From positions 1-53,855 of the IMG/VR virus record IMGVR_UViG_3300027771_000019: a stretch of 53,855 nucleotides of DNA. One strand, given 5' to 3'. The notes below the pieces were generated by a model. It searched no databases. It had not been told where the DNA came from and saw nothing but the letters and a program-made list of their open reading frames with translations. Shown piece by piece: positions 1 to 9,621 of this stretch. This DNA comes from a virus. The position numbers and the translations under genes were made by a program. The first letter of the stretch is position 1. Each line of letters starts with the position of its first letter.

Positions 1-134
1 CAAGTAAAATAACCACTAGCAGCACCCAAGCCTGTCACTGACGCACTTCTCTGGGCCACGTTCATAGCCCCATTTATTATCATATTGCGACCAACAGCGG
101 CTGTTACGTTGGCGTTTGTTCTTGCTCTAGTCAT
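1..134 (-). CDS. Tail fibre N-terminus (partial, cut by contig end)
   Basis: This is the first 44 or so codons of the same fibre gene that is complete at 52631-53740. It begins MTRARTNANV where the full copy has MTRARQNANV, and has NGAMN where the full copy has NGSMN. It starts just below the end of the 92-codon gene, exactly as at the right end. I read it as another allele of that fibre, cut by the end of the contig; a second paralogue in a larger genome is the alternative. Confidence 0.8.
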   Translation of the reverse strand, partial: MTRARTNANVTAAVGRNMIINGAMNVAQRSASVTGLGAASGYFT

Positions 135-249
135 CTGTAATTATCCAATGCTGTCTGCTGCATCACGCTCAGTGCGTGTCTTGTAGTCTGACCTTGCAGT
201 AACCAATGCTACAAATGCTGCCTGATTGCTTGGGATGCTATCTGTAAAG
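1..249. repeat. Left copy of imperfect terminal direct repeat
   Basis: Bases 1-249 match 53607-53855 with no gaps and 7 mismatches, at window positions 66, 68, 69, 75, 118, 119 and 123; 131-249 are identical. Both copies hold the same gene junction (end of a 92-codon gene, then the start of a fibre gene), so the contig very likely closes into a circle of about 53.6 kb. The mismatches sit in fibre-gene codons and mix silent and replacement changes, which looks like real divergence rather than base-calling error. Confidence 0.9.
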
Positions 250-419
250 CTGTCATCGTTCATCAGCTTTGTAGTCCACTCTTGTTGCATACGCTTCCAA
301 CAGTTAGCCTTCTTGCCAGCCACTGCGCCTTGCAGCCAATCGTCAATGCTCAACAGATCGTTTAGCAAAATAGCTTGCTCTGTGTCCGTTACGTCTACTG
401 TTAGTGTTATTGTTGCCAT
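141..419 (-). CDS. Small conserved phage protein in fibre cluster
   Basis: A 92-residue soluble protein with no signal peptide or membrane segment. A GGAG ribosome-binding site lies 8 bases before its ATG. The middle (GKKANCWKRMQQEW) recalls small proteins found beside tail-fibre genes in marine phages, but no function is known to me. It sits between two fibre genes (367 and 369 residues) in the late minus-strand unit, so a role in fibre assembly or as a minor virion protein is an inference from position only. Its C-terminal part is repeated at the right end of the contig. Confidence 0.85.
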   Translation of the reverse strand: MATITLTVDVTDTEQAILLNDLLSIDDWLQGAVAGKKANCWKRMQQEWTTKLMNDDSFTDSIPSNQAAFVALVTARSDYKTRTERDAADSIG

Positions 420-459
420 GTGTTTATCTCCTTTAAGACAGGGTTATTTCGCCCGATTG

Positions 460-1563
460 TTATGCTACTAGGTAGCCGCTGAACCATGATGACCCGTTAT
501 TTCCTACATCGGTTTGGGCGCTACCGCTAACCTGACGTATCTGGACTTTAGCTGTGTCACTCGCATCCATGTCACAAAGTTGTGAAAGATTTAGTGTCCA
601 GAAAACGGCGTCAGAAGCTAAAACACCGGGATCAAAAATATTAGTAAGCTCACGATTACTGGTAAGAATTTTTATTTGATAATAGTCAGCAGCAGTATCA
701 ACATTGTCTAATCTAATCTGTGCATTAAGTTGGTAACGGCCTGTAACGGGGGCTGTAAATGCATTAGATGCAAAGTCTGCATTTTGATCAAAAATCTCAG
801 TTTGAAAAGTGATGTCAACAGTATCAACAGCAAGGTTATTTTGGTCTGCATTTTTACGAACCAAAAACGCTGGCTGTTTTGGCATATTAACTATACCAGA
901 GGCATCAATCGTCAATGCCTCCACACCTGCAGTTTCAACTTTTAAAGTGTCAGTGTTATGATTATAATCTATCTGCCCAATATACGTTCCAGTTCCACTT
1001 GTTGCGTCTGCAAAAAATAAACTGCTACGACTTCCAGCGCCACTAAAAATTGTTACTCCATTATGGCCGCTTCCTGTGCCAACAACTAATCCCGGCCTTC
1101 CACTTGCTGTTGTTATAGCACCTGCCGAAGCTGTTCCTATACCTACATCATTAGTACCGCCATCAACAAACAACATGTTAGCATTGCCATTTGATTCAAC
1201 ACGAAAATCTACATCAGCGGAACCCTCATTAAATACTGCACCACCATTAGCTGTGACTACGCCTGTGGCTGTAACAACGTCCATTGTAGTAGTGCCAGTA
1301 AAAGTCTGAGCATTAAGCTCAAAAGCACTATGGCTAATAATATCACAAACATCATCCGCACTAGCACCACTAGCAAGCACCACATCTGAGCCATTGGTTG
1401 CTACAAAATCCGCAGGACTTAGGTGTGAGCCGTTAAGATAGACATCCACAAACCCTGCAGTATAGCCAGCAGTAGCAAACGTAGTCTGTCCAGAGGTAGC
1501 AGTGAAGCTCTCTCTGTGTTGTGTAGCCTGTGGTACAGGGGTTGCGCCTAAATATCCAGCCAT
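460..1563 (-). CDS. Tail fibre / receptor-binding-like protein with C1q-like end
   Basis: A 367-residue Ser/Thr/Ala/Gly-rich protein. Its start MAGYLGA resembles the MAGYIGN start of the upstream fibre, suggesting a shared virion-attachment segment. Residues about 20-75 (FVDVYLNGSHL) look like a repeated fibre module. The last 130 residues (from QPAFLVRKN through VTGRYQLNAQ to WFSGYLVA) have the look of a C1q/TNF-like trimeric jelly roll, a fold common at fibre tips. Probably binds the host surface. It starts 8 bases after the 578-residue fibre stops. The function call is from composition, motif pattern and neighbours. Confidence 0.8.
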   Translation of the reverse strand: MAGYLGATPVPQATQHRESFTATSGQTTFATAGYTAGFVDVYLNGSHLSPADFVATNGSDVVLASGASADDVCDIISHSAFELNAQTFTGTTTMDVVTATGVVTANGGAVFNEGSADVDFRVESNGNANMLFVDGGTNDVGIGTASAGAITTASGRPGLVVGTGSGHNGVTIFSGAGSRSSLFFADATSGTGTYIGQIDYNHNTDTLKVETAGVEALTIDASGIVNMPKQPAFLVRKNADQNNLAVDTVDITFQTEIFDQNADFASNAFTAPVTGRYQLNAQIRLDNVDTAADYYQIKILTSNRELTNIFDPGVLASDAVFWTLNLSQLCDMDASDTAKVQIRQVSGSAQTDVGNNGSSWFSGYLVA

Positions 1564-1571
1564 TGTTTATT

Positions 1572-3308
1572 TTATCCTTCTAGTGTCGTTATACGTGCTG
1601 CTAAGGCATCGTTCTTTGCGGAGAGTTCTTGGATTGCTTTGACTAAGACGGGTATAAACTTACTATATTGTAGACCCATCTGTTTACCATCAGGTGAAAC
1701 ACTAGAAATTAAATTACTGTTAGTATCTTTATTATAACCTGCCGCAAGTTCTAAAGTTTCTACTTCCTGTGCTTTAAAACCAACCTCTAATTTATCTTTT
1801 TTGTGAGTACCATCAGGGGTTTGTGCGTCTAAATCATAATCATCAGCATTCTTATCACCATAGTTAGAACGCTCATCCCATTTATAAGTAATAGGATTAA
1901 GTGACTTAACAAAATCTAACCCAATGTCTAAAGCTGTAAAATCTGTTTTATCACGTTGGTCAGAAGTAACTGTCCAATCTACTTTAATGTGGGCAGAGGT
2001 TATGTTATTATCGCCGAGTCCTATAGCATTACTACCTGTAGTTTGTGGCCCACCCGGACTTCCTGTTCTACCAGCATCGTGACCTAAATACAAATTATTA
2101 CCGCCACCAGTAACTTGGTTTCCAGAATCCTTGCCCAAAGCTGTATTTGAAGAACCCGTAGTAACAAGTAGAGAGTTACGACCAACGGCGGTGTTACCAG
2201 TGTTAGCTGCTGCAGATAAAGCCCGATAGCCAACGGCTGTATTAGAAATAGCCGTTTGCGTGGCGTCACCCGCCTCAAAGCCTATATATGTATTTTCAGA
2301 CCCAGTTGTGACACTAGTTCCAGCACTCGTACCCAAAAAACTGTTGCTGTGTCCACCACCTTGCAAATTAAGACCTGACTCAGCACCTACTGCCGTGTTA
2401 CCAGCACCTGTAAGTTTAGCTCCAGTAATACCTTGACCTGATTGATGGCCTACAAAAGTTGATGCGTCTGCGGTAGTTGCAAATACTCCTGCTAGTCCAC
2501 CGACAAAGGTGTTCTGTACGCCAGTTGTGAGTTCTTTACCTGCTTGTTGACCAACTGCTGTGTTAAGTCCCAATGCACCAGCATTTAAAGTTTTTAATGC
2601 CTCAAAGCCAACGGCTACGTTTCTACCGTGACCGTCTTCCGTACTTAATGCATCATTACCTATAGCTACGTTTTCTTGAGTAGTGTTACTTGCTGCTCCT
2701 AACGCACCAAATCCTACAGCAACATTAAGACCATCCCCAGAAGTTATTCCATCGCCTGCAAGGCCACCGATAAGGGTGTTTTTAACAGAGGTTGTGACTG
2801 CAATTCCAGCTTGCGAACCAACAGCAGTATTATAAGATGAACCATCAGCAGGTTCTAAGTTTCTTAAAGCATTAGAACCTATAGCTGTGTTATCATCTCC
2901 GTCTATGTTTGTAGATAGAGCTAAGTTACCCATTCCTACATTGTTGATGCCAGAAGTATTTGCTAGACCTGCTGCAAATCCAAAGAAATTGTTTCCCGGA
3001 CCTGTAGTTGCTAATCCTGCTTGATAACCAAAGAAGCTACTTTGACTGGATGTAGTTATAGCAGCACCTGCTTGATATCCTACAGCAGTTATTTGATCAC
3101 CAGTAGTAATTGCAGTACCTGCCTCATCGCCCACGACCACGTTAAAATTACCGCCAGAGGCAATGCTATCTCCTGCATTTACACCAAGCCGTAGATTAGA
3201 TGTGCCTGATGTTTTAGAAGAGTAGTCTCCACCAACACCAACATCACCTAGAATGTCACCTGTAGTAACATTTAGTCCAACGGCTTTATTGCCAATATAT
3301 CCTGCCAT
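1572..3308 (-). CDS. Tail fibre with YadA-head-like repeats and S74 intramolecular chaperone
   Basis: 578 residues. Residues about 20-430 are tandem repeats of the NTAVGxxAG...TTG type, as in YadA-like heads and many phage fibres. From about residue 445 comes a Peptidase_S74 / endosialidase-type chaperone domain: SDQRDK supplies the Ser-x4-Lys dyad used for self-cleavage, followed by LNPITYKW and VGFKAQEVE, and a final coiled coil (IQELSAKNDALAARI). The family trimerises the fibre and then cuts itself off. The start codon overlaps the previous stop (TAATG), so the two genes are translationally coupled. Confidence 0.9.
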   Translation of the reverse strand: MAGYIGNKAVGLNVTTGDILGDVGVGGDYSSKTSGTSNLRLGVNAGDSIASGGNFNVVVGDEAGTAITTGDQITAVGYQAGAAITTSSQSSFFGYQAGLATTGPGNNFFGFAAGLANTSGINNVGMGNLALSTNIDGDDNTAIGSNALRNLEPADGSSYNTAVGSQAGIAVTTSVKNTLIGGLAGDGITSGDGLNVAVGFGALGAASNTTQENVAIGNDALSTEDGHGRNVAVGFEALKTLNAGALGLNTAVGQQAGKELTTGVQNTFVGGLAGVFATTADASTFVGHQSGQGITGAKLTGAGNTAVGAESGLNLQGGGHSNSFLGTSAGTSVTTGSENTYIGFEAGDATQTAISNTAVGYRALSAAANTGNTAVGRNSLLVTTGSSNTALGKDSGNQVTGGGNNLYLGHDAGRTGSPGGPQTTGSNAIGLGDNNITSAHIKVDWTVTSDQRDKTDFTALDIGLDFVKSLNPITYKWDERSNYGDKNADDYDLDAQTPDGTHKKDKLEVGFKAQEVETLELAAGYNKDTNSNLISSVSPDGKQMGLQYSKFIPVLVKAIQELSAKNDALAARITTLEG

Positions 3309-3664
3309 TAGCTGTCAATCTCCATGTAGCTCATAATCACTGAAACCTTGTCAGCTACAGAACAATCAATCTTAATAACATCACCAGCGTTAGCTACGAT
3401 CTTACCATCAAGTACACTCAAGGAAGCACCTACTGGTATAGCTGCAGATTTAATTAAGTGTGCTGTTGTATTCTGTGTTTGAGATGTCTGAGTAGTTGTA
3501 CTAACTAAAGTAACAGAAGCAGTAACTTGTGCTGTGTGTACGTTAGCTAGAGTTAGTCCTAAGATAATAACCCTAGTGCTACTCTGCACAGTGTATAATG
3601 CTTCAGGTGTACCAGCACTAGCTGGCATCACATCGTGTGTAATTGTCTTAAATGTATTAGCCAT
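3308..3664 (-). CDS. Small virion-type beta protein
   Basis: 118 residues, rich in Thr/Val/Ser, with alternating hydrophobic strands typical of small capsid- or tail-decorating proteins (SVTLVSTTTQTSQ, VIMSYMEIDS). No signal peptide. It lies between two large fibre genes and overlaps the next start by one base. Similar short proteins occur in fibre modules of marine phages, but I cannot name the family. Likely a structural or fibre-attachment protein. Confidence 0.75.
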   Translation of the reverse strand: MANTFKTITHDVMPASAGTPEALYTVQSSTRVIILGLTLANVHTAQVTASVTLVSTTTQTSQTQNTTAHLIKSAAIPVGASLSVLDGKIVANAGDVIKIDCSVADKVSVIMSYMEIDS

Positions 3665-3678
3665 TTGTTTTTCCTATA

Positions 3679-6066
3679 TCATCCTAATGCAATCGCCAGT
3701 GCCGTGGCATCGTCTATCGTTGAAATAATACCAGCAGCAGAAGGTAATGTCAAGGTTACATCTGCTGTAGAAGCTGGGCCAATCAAAGTTACTTTGTTAG
3801 TGCCATTATCTGAATCCTCAAAGAACTCAACAAAACCAGCAGACGTTGCACCATTCTTTACAGACACACCTGCATTAGATATTGATTTAGCTGTAAATGT
3901 AGCTACACCAGTTTGTGTTAATGTACCAGCAACATCTGCATTGCCTGAAAGATCAAGAGTAGCTGCATCTAACTCACCAGTTACAGTAAAGTTACGTAGT
4001 CCTGTGTAGTCTTTATTTGAGTCTAGTATGACAGCCTTAGATGCTACTGCTGTACCTACTGCTGTTGAACCTATGTCAAGAGCATTAAGTTCTCCTACAA
4101 CTGCAGTAATACCGTCTAATGCGTTTAGTTCTTCTGGTGTACTTGTGACTGCAGTGTTACTTGCTGCAGCTAATACAGGAACAGTACCAGATTGGTTAGG
4201 TAAAGTAATTGTCCTATCTGCTGTAGCATCTACAACTGTAAGTGTAGTTTCGTGAGCATCTGCAGTAGCACCTTCAAATACAACAGCATTGTTAGCACTC
4301 ATTGTAACTGAGTCTACAGTACTAAGTGTACCAGTTACAGAAATATTAGTAGCAGAAAGTGTGCCTGTACTTGGGTTATACTTTAGATCACCGTCTGATT
4401 CTAAACCTAAGTTACCACCGTCTAAGTCTCCACCTGCAGTAAATACAAGGGCGTTGTTTTCATTAGTACTTTCATTGTCAGTTATTGTAACTGTAGTAGC
4501 AACTGCAGACGTACCTGAGTAACCACTAGAAGTAATAGTACCTAGTGAACTACCTGCATCTGCAAATGTAATTGTACCACCATCTGCATCTATAGTTACA
4601 TTACCTGCAACATCAACATCTAAGTTGCCAGAACTAAGAGCTATTGTAGTACCATCAATATTAAAGTTATCAATGTCTATACCTGCATCAGCAGTAATTT
4701 TACCAGTGACAGCAAGAGTAGAGGCCATGTCTACTGCACCGTCTATGTCAACTACGTCTAGATTAGCAGTACCGTCTACGTCTAAGTCTGTACCAACAAA
4801 TAACTTTTTAGCTATACCAACACCACCGTCAACAATTAAAGCACCTGAAGTTGAGCTAGTTGAGTCAGTAGCAAGGTTTAAATTAACAGCAGCACTTGTA
4901 TCAAGAGATGTTACAGTTGCGGCAGCAGCAGTTCCAGAACCAAGAATACCGTCTAATGTACCAGTAAATCCAGTAGCTGTTATTTGATCAGTTGCAGTAA
5001 TACCATCAACAAATAAGTTAGCCCAACGAACACTGGTTGTACCAAGATCATCAGTGCTGTCTGTGTCAGAAACAATATTTGAACCGCTTGTGATCCCACC
5101 AGTTGCTACCTGTGTAGCTGTAGTAGTTAGGACGCCAGTAACTAAGGCGGTAGTAGCCATATTTACTGCACCATCAATGTCTACTACATCAAGATTAGTT
5201 GTGCCATCAATATCTATATCACCAGAGATGTCTAAGGCTGTACCAATTAATGTTTGTGTCAGTGTTAATTGACCATTAGCAGCAATAGTAATAGCGTCTA
5301 CATCAGATGCAGAGCCAATGGTCTTACCATCACCAATAATAATATCATCAGTAAAGGTAGCAATACCAGTTACACCTAGGGTGCCAGTAATAGTAGCATT
5401 TTCATCTATGTCTAGTGTGTCAATATGTGCAGTGCCATTAATAAATAAATCACGCCACTCTTGACCTGACGAACCTAAGTCAAATGAACCATTAGCACCG
5501 TTGGGAATAATGCTAGAGTTTACATCAGCACCAAACACAACGTTATCAGAGGCTGCATCACCAAGAGTAAGAGTACCACCGTTAAACGTTGTAGTACCTG
5601 TTACTGTAAGATTACCACCAACACCTAAATTACCTGAGATGTCTACAGCACCATTCATGTCAATAGTAGTAGCTGCAATCTGTATCTCTGTGTCTGCTAC
5701 AATATCAAGCTGACCGTCAGCACTAGAATTAATATAAATAGCAGTATCACGGAACTGTACTTTTTCTGTCGTAGTAAGAAGTAAATCATCAGAGAACTGA
5801 AAATAGTCTTCATCCTCCATCCAAGTAAGCAAACCGTCATTACTTCCACCATCAAAGGTAACAGCTACATCAACACCATTAGTGCCAATAGTAATAGCAG
5901 TACCTAATAGCTTAGTAATAGCCCCACCTTCTGCAGCAGTACCATCATGGGAGTGGCCATCAGTAGCAAATGCAGCTAAAAGCTGATTGTACTCATCATT
6001 AAAGAGGTTAGCGGTAATGGTATCTCCATCAGTGAATGATGATTGTCTTGTGTATTCAGTACCCAT
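3679..6066 (-). CDS. Long repetitive tail fibre
   Basis: 795 residues. The N-terminus (MGTEYTRQSSF, NLFNDEYNQLL, DGHSHDGT) is the sort that joins podovirus fibres to the tail hub. The rest is low-complexity beta repeat: LDVVDIDGAVNM and LDVVDIDGAVDM recur, as do many GNLxVTGT-like units, giving a Val/Asp/Thr/Ala-rich stalk. No S74 or obvious tip domain is visible at the C-terminus (ALAIALG), so the tip may be supplied by the following fibre proteins. It starts immediately after the stop of the gp12-like protein, with no spacer. Confidence 0.9.
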   Translation of the reverse strand: MGTEYTRQSSFTDGDTITANLFNDEYNQLLAAFATDGHSHDGTAAEGGAITKLLGTAITIGTNGVDVAVTFDGGSNDGLLTWMEDEDYFQFSDDLLLTTTEKVQFRDTAIYINSSADGQLDIVADTEIQIAATTIDMNGAVDISGNLGVGGNLTVTGTTTFNGGTLTLGDAASDNVVFGADVNSSIIPNGANGSFDLGSSGQEWRDLFINGTAHIDTLDIDENATITGTLGVTGIATFTDDIIIGDGKTIGSASDVDAITIAANGQLTLTQTLIGTALDISGDIDIDGTTNLDVVDIDGAVNMATTALVTGVLTTTATQVATGGITSGSNIVSDTDSTDDLGTTSVRWANLFVDGITATDQITATGFTGTLDGILGSGTAAAATVTSLDTSAAVNLNLATDSTSSTSGALIVDGGVGIAKKLFVGTDLDVDGTANLDVVDIDGAVDMASTLAVTGKITADAGIDIDNFNIDGTTIALSSGNLDVDVAGNVTIDADGGTITFADAGSSLGTITSSGYSGTSAVATTVTITDNESTNENNALVFTAGGDLDGGNLGLESDGDLKYNPSTGTLSATNISVTGTLSTVDSVTMSANNAVVFEGATADAHETTLTVVDATADRTITLPNQSGTVPVLAAASNTAVTSTPEELNALDGITAVVGELNALDIGSTAVGTAVASKAVILDSNKDYTGLRNFTVTGELDAATLDLSGNADVAGTLTQTGVATFTAKSISNAGVSVKNGATSAGFVEFFEDSDNGTNKVTLIGPASTADVTLTLPSAAGIISTIDDATALAIALG

Positions 6067-8070
6067 TTAACGTCTCGCTCCTAATTGATATTCTAACTGA
6101 AACCCTTTAAGTGAATAAGGGGCTGTTGTTAAATTGTCATTTACTTTTAATGCAACAGAAAACCCTGAACCCTCTACTGATTGTCTTACTAAAGGTTGTG
6201 AGGGTCCACCAAACACAAACCTAGCAGTACTACCTAAAGTACTAAACAAAGCAGAACCAAACTGAGAGAATGTCTGAGTAGAATCAAAAGGGTATGCATT
6301 AGGTCTAGTAGAGTCAGCAGCTTCATTATCGTATCTTATAAATAAATCAGCACTAATAGTAGACTCAGGTTTAAAATTAACAATAACTCTTTGCATATGT
6401 TTTCGGATACCTGTATCACCAAAACTCATATCAGCACTTCTATACCTACCTAATATATCTGTACCATCAAAAGTATTACCTTTTTCTTGCCTATGTACAA
6501 AGCCGCTAAAGTCGCCATGTAATACTATTACGTTACCTTCTTCAACAAAGCTATCAGTAGCTGAAGGTTTAATACCACGTATCTCAGAAAACTCATACTT
6601 ATCTGCTTTCATCACACAGATAATACCCCTTGTAATACTTTCTGCTTGATTAGCTTTAGTAAAGAACAATCTATACTGTGTCTTATCTTGTATAACAACA
6701 CTCTCAAAAAGAGCGGAGTCTCTTATGTTTAAATCAAATACTGACTGTACGTTCTTACTAATAGTACCAAGTTCGGTGTCACCAATTCTTGCAGTAGCAG
6801 CGACAGTACGAAGACCATCAGGCCCAAGGAATAGTAAATCACCACCAAATTCTTGAATGGTGTCACCATTAACACAACCAATGTTTCTAGTAACAGCAGT
6901 CATAGAAAAATCAGCCTGACTATTGCCTGTTAATTTAAAAATTCTATTAGAACAAAAAATAAATAAACTATCACGAAAAACTTTTAAACCTGTAATGTCA
7001 TCGTCAACTCGGATGCTACCTGCTCCAAGTGCTACAGAAAAGTTATCTTCGTCAAAAGGTAAACTAAAAATAACTTCTTGTGGTGTACCTGACATTCCTG
7101 CATAAAACATATGTTCTTTAAAAGAAGCAACAAACTTAGCACCCGTAACTGTAGGAGGAAATAAATCAGCAACGGTAGCACCAATTTTATGTTCAGCCGC
7201 AGTAGTTCCACTAGCAGCCCTAGTCACTCCTGTAAAAGTAGTAGCAGTAACTCCTGTATATGTAAATATTTCGCTATTGATTAATACTGATTGAGTACCA
7301 GAACTAGGATCAATAAATCCTGCAGTGCTATCTACTGTAATTGTACCTGAACCTGATAGCGTTGCATCAGCAGCAATATCAGCACCTAGTGATGTAGTTT
7401 CACCTGAACCAACATTAGAAGAAGAGATGTCTGTAGCAGCAATAGCACTATTAAAAACTGTAGGTGCATTTGTTTCGTCTACAACAATAATCTTATCATT
7501 GCCATCAAAGTTAAATCTTTCAAACCTATACTTTACTGCGTTTGTTCTACCCGTATCTCTTACTGTCCAATTCTCTGAAATAATAGTATTAAGTGCGTAG
7601 GCTGCTGCAGTAGTGCTAGAAGTTGCACGTGTGACTCCTGTAAAAGTAGTGCTTGTAACTCCTGTGTAGGTAAATATTTCAGAAGATATTTGTAGCGTAC
7701 CACTAGAAGAAAACCCTGTAGTGCTATCTACTGTAATAGTACCAGAGCCTGTCATACCTGTAGCTGCTAGTATCTTTACAGACAACTCCGTAGAGGCAGC
7801 ACTAAATATCTTTTCACCTCTGGCTGCTACTACTTTGTTTGCAAAGTTAGCTACCATTAATACTTTTTCAGAGCTGGTTGATGTAAAAGGAACTACGTGA
7901 TTTACAAACTTACTATAGCCATCTATTCTTCTGTAGCCACCCTCAATGTCTGGTTCAAAGTTTTCTAGTTCCAGTGCCTCTCCCGGTTGCATAAGAAAAG
8001 TAGAACGATTTAAAACTAAACCACCCTCACAGTTAAATGCTATTGGTTGTACTTGAGAACTATCAGGCAT
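6067..8070 (-). CDS. Tail tubular protein B-like (T7 gp12-type)
   Basis: 667 residues. The start region FNCEGGLVLNRS, PGEALELENFEP and GGYRRIDGYSKF is the typical N-terminal pattern of podovirus tail-tube/stabilisation proteins (beta-propeller nozzle subunits). Two copies of an inserted module (GTITVDSTTGF, IFTYTGV, TFTGVTRA) lie at about 100-165 and 230-300; a third copy is in the preceding gene. Begins at TAATG overlapping the upstream stop. Expected to form the lower tail tube and bind fibres. Confidence 0.85.
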   Translation of the reverse strand: MPDSSQVQPIAFNCEGGLVLNRSTFLMQPGEALELENFEPDIEGGYRRIDGYSKFVNHVVPFTSTSSEKVLMVANFANKVVAARGEKIFSAASTELSVKILAATGMTGSGTITVDSTTGFSSSGTLQISSEIFTYTGVTSTTFTGVTRATSSTTAAAYALNTIISENWTVRDTGRTNAVKYRFERFNFDGNDKIIVVDETNAPTVFNSAIAATDISSSNVGSGETTSLGADIAADATLSGSGTITVDSTAGFIDPSSGTQSVLINSEIFTYTGVTATTFTGVTRAASGTTAAEHKIGATVADLFPPTVTGAKFVASFKEHMFYAGMSGTPQEVIFSLPFDEDNFSVALGAGSIRVDDDITGLKVFRDSLFIFCSNRIFKLTGNSQADFSMTAVTRNIGCVNGDTIQEFGGDLLFLGPDGLRTVAATARIGDTELGTISKNVQSVFDLNIRDSALFESVVIQDKTQYRLFFTKANQAESITRGIICVMKADKYEFSEIRGIKPSATDSFVEEGNVIVLHGDFSGFVHRQEKGNTFDGTDILGRYRSADMSFGDTGIRKHMQRVIVNFKPESTISADLFIRYDNEAADSTRPNAYPFDSTQTFSQFGSALFSTLGSTARFVFGGPSQPLVRQSVEGSGFSVALKVNDNLTTAPYSLKGFQLEYQLGARR

Positions 8071-9005
8071 TAAATAACACCAGACATAAAACTAATAGAA
8101 CCACGGGGTCTTAATACAACAGTTGATCTAACATACTCAAACTTATTAATAAGTAAGCTTTGCATATTTTTAATGCCTTGTTCAAAACGTTCAAAATTTA
8201 ACTGGTACTGTTGGGTTTCACCTCGGTATTGATAAACAAAAGCAGAAGCACCATCTGTAATAACAGGTTTAAATCTGTCTGGGATAGTAGTAATATCACC
8301 ATGTGCAGATAGGTCATCAGGGAATGTAAAAAAATCAAAAGCTAGTGTATATGCTTTGTCTGGATATGGGTGTAAAAGATAGTTATTGTCAGGAGTTCTA
8401 ACAATACTTCTAGGTACACCACCATCTATAAACTGCGTTACTGCAACACCACTTGCATGTACAGCAGCGGTAGTACTATTAGCACCACGTGTGCATCCTG
8501 TAATATCATTACCTGATATAGCAGTATAAGTAACTTGCTCACTTCCTATGTGAACAGTACCAGAAGTATCTAGCCCTGTAGTAGAAACTAAAGTTAATGT
8601 AGTAACAGAATTAGAATGAGAACCATCTAAAGTTGTTGCAACAACATCATCTTCTTGATCCGCAAATCCATTTTGAATATACTCATTATAGTTCAACGTT
8701 GTAAGACTATTACCCGAAGCATTAAGATCCTCATCTTTTTTTATTCTGGCTGTACTATAATCAATAGATTTTGTATTTGCAGGTATTGTATATCTGCTTT
8801 GTCCTGCTACTAAAGCAGAAGAGTTGGTAGCATGATTAAAAGAATAACCAAACTCTCTTTGATTAATATATCTAATTGACTCATTAACAGCAGCTTTACA
8901 CTGTGTTTGAACACCCCTTGATCCCGTAAAGTTAGCAGAGGTAAGCTCTACTTCATTCATACGAGTTATAACACTGTTAGTTAATATAAGAAATGTAAGA
9001 GCCAT
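8070..9005 (-). CDS. Tail tubular protein A-like / head-tail adaptor (T7 gp11-type)
   Basis: 311 residues. The N-terminal helical part (VITRMNEVELTS, CKAAVNESIRYIN) and C-terminal part (FERFEQGIKNMQSLLI, YVRSTVVLRP) fit the gp11-like adaptor under the portal. Between them, at about 135-190, is a beta insert (TTLTLVSTTGL, EQVTYTAI, GCTRGANSTTAA) that is also present twice in the next gene. Size and position just upstream of the gp12-like gene support the assignment. Confidence 0.75.
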   Translation of the reverse strand: MALTFLILTNSVITRMNEVELTSANFTGSRGVQTQCKAAVNESIRYINQREFGYSFNHATNSSALVAGQSRYTIPANTKSIDYSTARIKKDEDLNASGNSLTTLNYNEYIQNGFADQEDDVVATTLDGSHSNSVTTLTLVSTTGLDTSGTVHIGSEQVTYTAISGNDITGCTRGANSTTAAVHASGVAVTQFIDGGVPRSIVRTPDNNYLLHPYPDKAYTLAFDFFTFPDDLSAHGDITTIPDRFKPVITDGASAFVYQYRGETQQYQLNFERFEQGIKNMQSLLINKFEYVRSTVVLRPRGSISFMSGVI

Positions 9006-9027
9006 TATGTTTCCTTAAGATGCACCA

Positions 9028-9054
9028 AAGGGGCCAGCGTGTAGCCAGCCCCTT
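9028..9054 (-). terminator. GC-rich hairpin between capsid block and tail block
   Basis: AAGGGGC at 9028-9034 pairs with GCCCCTT at 9048-9054, with further partial pairing in the 13-base loop. It lies between the decoration-like gene (stop at 9071) and the tail-tube genes. There is no strong U run on the minus strand, so it may be a partial terminator or mRNA-stabilising hairpin rather than a full stop; this would leave capsid transcripts more abundant than tail transcripts. Confidence 0.5.
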
Positions 9055-9070
9055 AAGTATTTATTTTAAG

Positions 9071-9607
9071 TTACGCCAACAGATCACGGTCTACTTCAGA
9101 AGCAGATTTGTCTGCTGTGATGTCATCCATGATAATGCAGATTGCATATACACGAATAATACCACCAGTGATAGTTCCGCTAGATGCGTGAACTTCTACA
9201 TCAAGGGTATCGGCTGCTGCAGTAAAGAAAGGCAGAAGTGTTGCTACACCCGAAGACATAGTAGCAGTAGTGTGATCACCTACAGACGCACCATCATAAT
9301 CAAATGCTGCTGAAAACTGATCAATATCACCTCCCGTTTGACCCAGAAGTAGTGCTGAGTCAGTCGTTGTACCTTCCATTGCAGTAACAACCTTGATACC
9401 TGCATGTAGAACCATTGTGTTGGTTGGCAAAGCAATAGCTTGAATGATGTCATTCGCTGCAATAGCCGTACCACCGTTTTGCAAGATAGCGTCAGCAAAA
9501 TCAATGTCATTTTGCAAAACCGAAATTGCACCACGGAGTTTCTTGTTTCCCGTTCCAGCATTGTTTGATGTTGAATCGGAGTTTGTACTCATTGTAATTG
9601 TAGCCAT
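9071..9607 (-). CDS. Putative capsid decoration / head protein
   Basis: 178 residues, rich in Ala, Thr, Asp and small residues, with no signal or membrane segment. It follows the major capsid gene directly (14-base gap, GGAG 8 bases before ATG) and is followed by a strong hairpin, so it probably shares the high expression of the capsid gene. Beta-rich sequence (TMVLHAGIKVV, TLDVEVHASSG, GIIRVYAICI) fits a head-surface protein. Assignment by position and composition; the family is not recognised with certainty. Confidence 0.7.
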   Translation of the reverse strand: MATITMSTNSDSTSNNAGTGNKKLRGAISVLQNDIDFADAILQNGGTAIAANDIIQAIALPTNTMVLHAGIKVVTAMEGTTTDSALLLGQTGGDIDQFSAAFDYDGASVGDHTTATMSSGVATLLPFFTAAADTLDVEVHASSGTITGGIIRVYAICIIMDDITADKSASEVDRDLLA

Positions 9608-9621
9608 AACGTATTACTCCC

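Noticed and set aside
3635-5713. Several plus-strand frames of 70-124 codons opposite the long fibre
   Set aside because: Artefacts of the repetitive, low-complexity fibre gene; no ribosome-binding sites and Ser/Val/Pro-skewed products.
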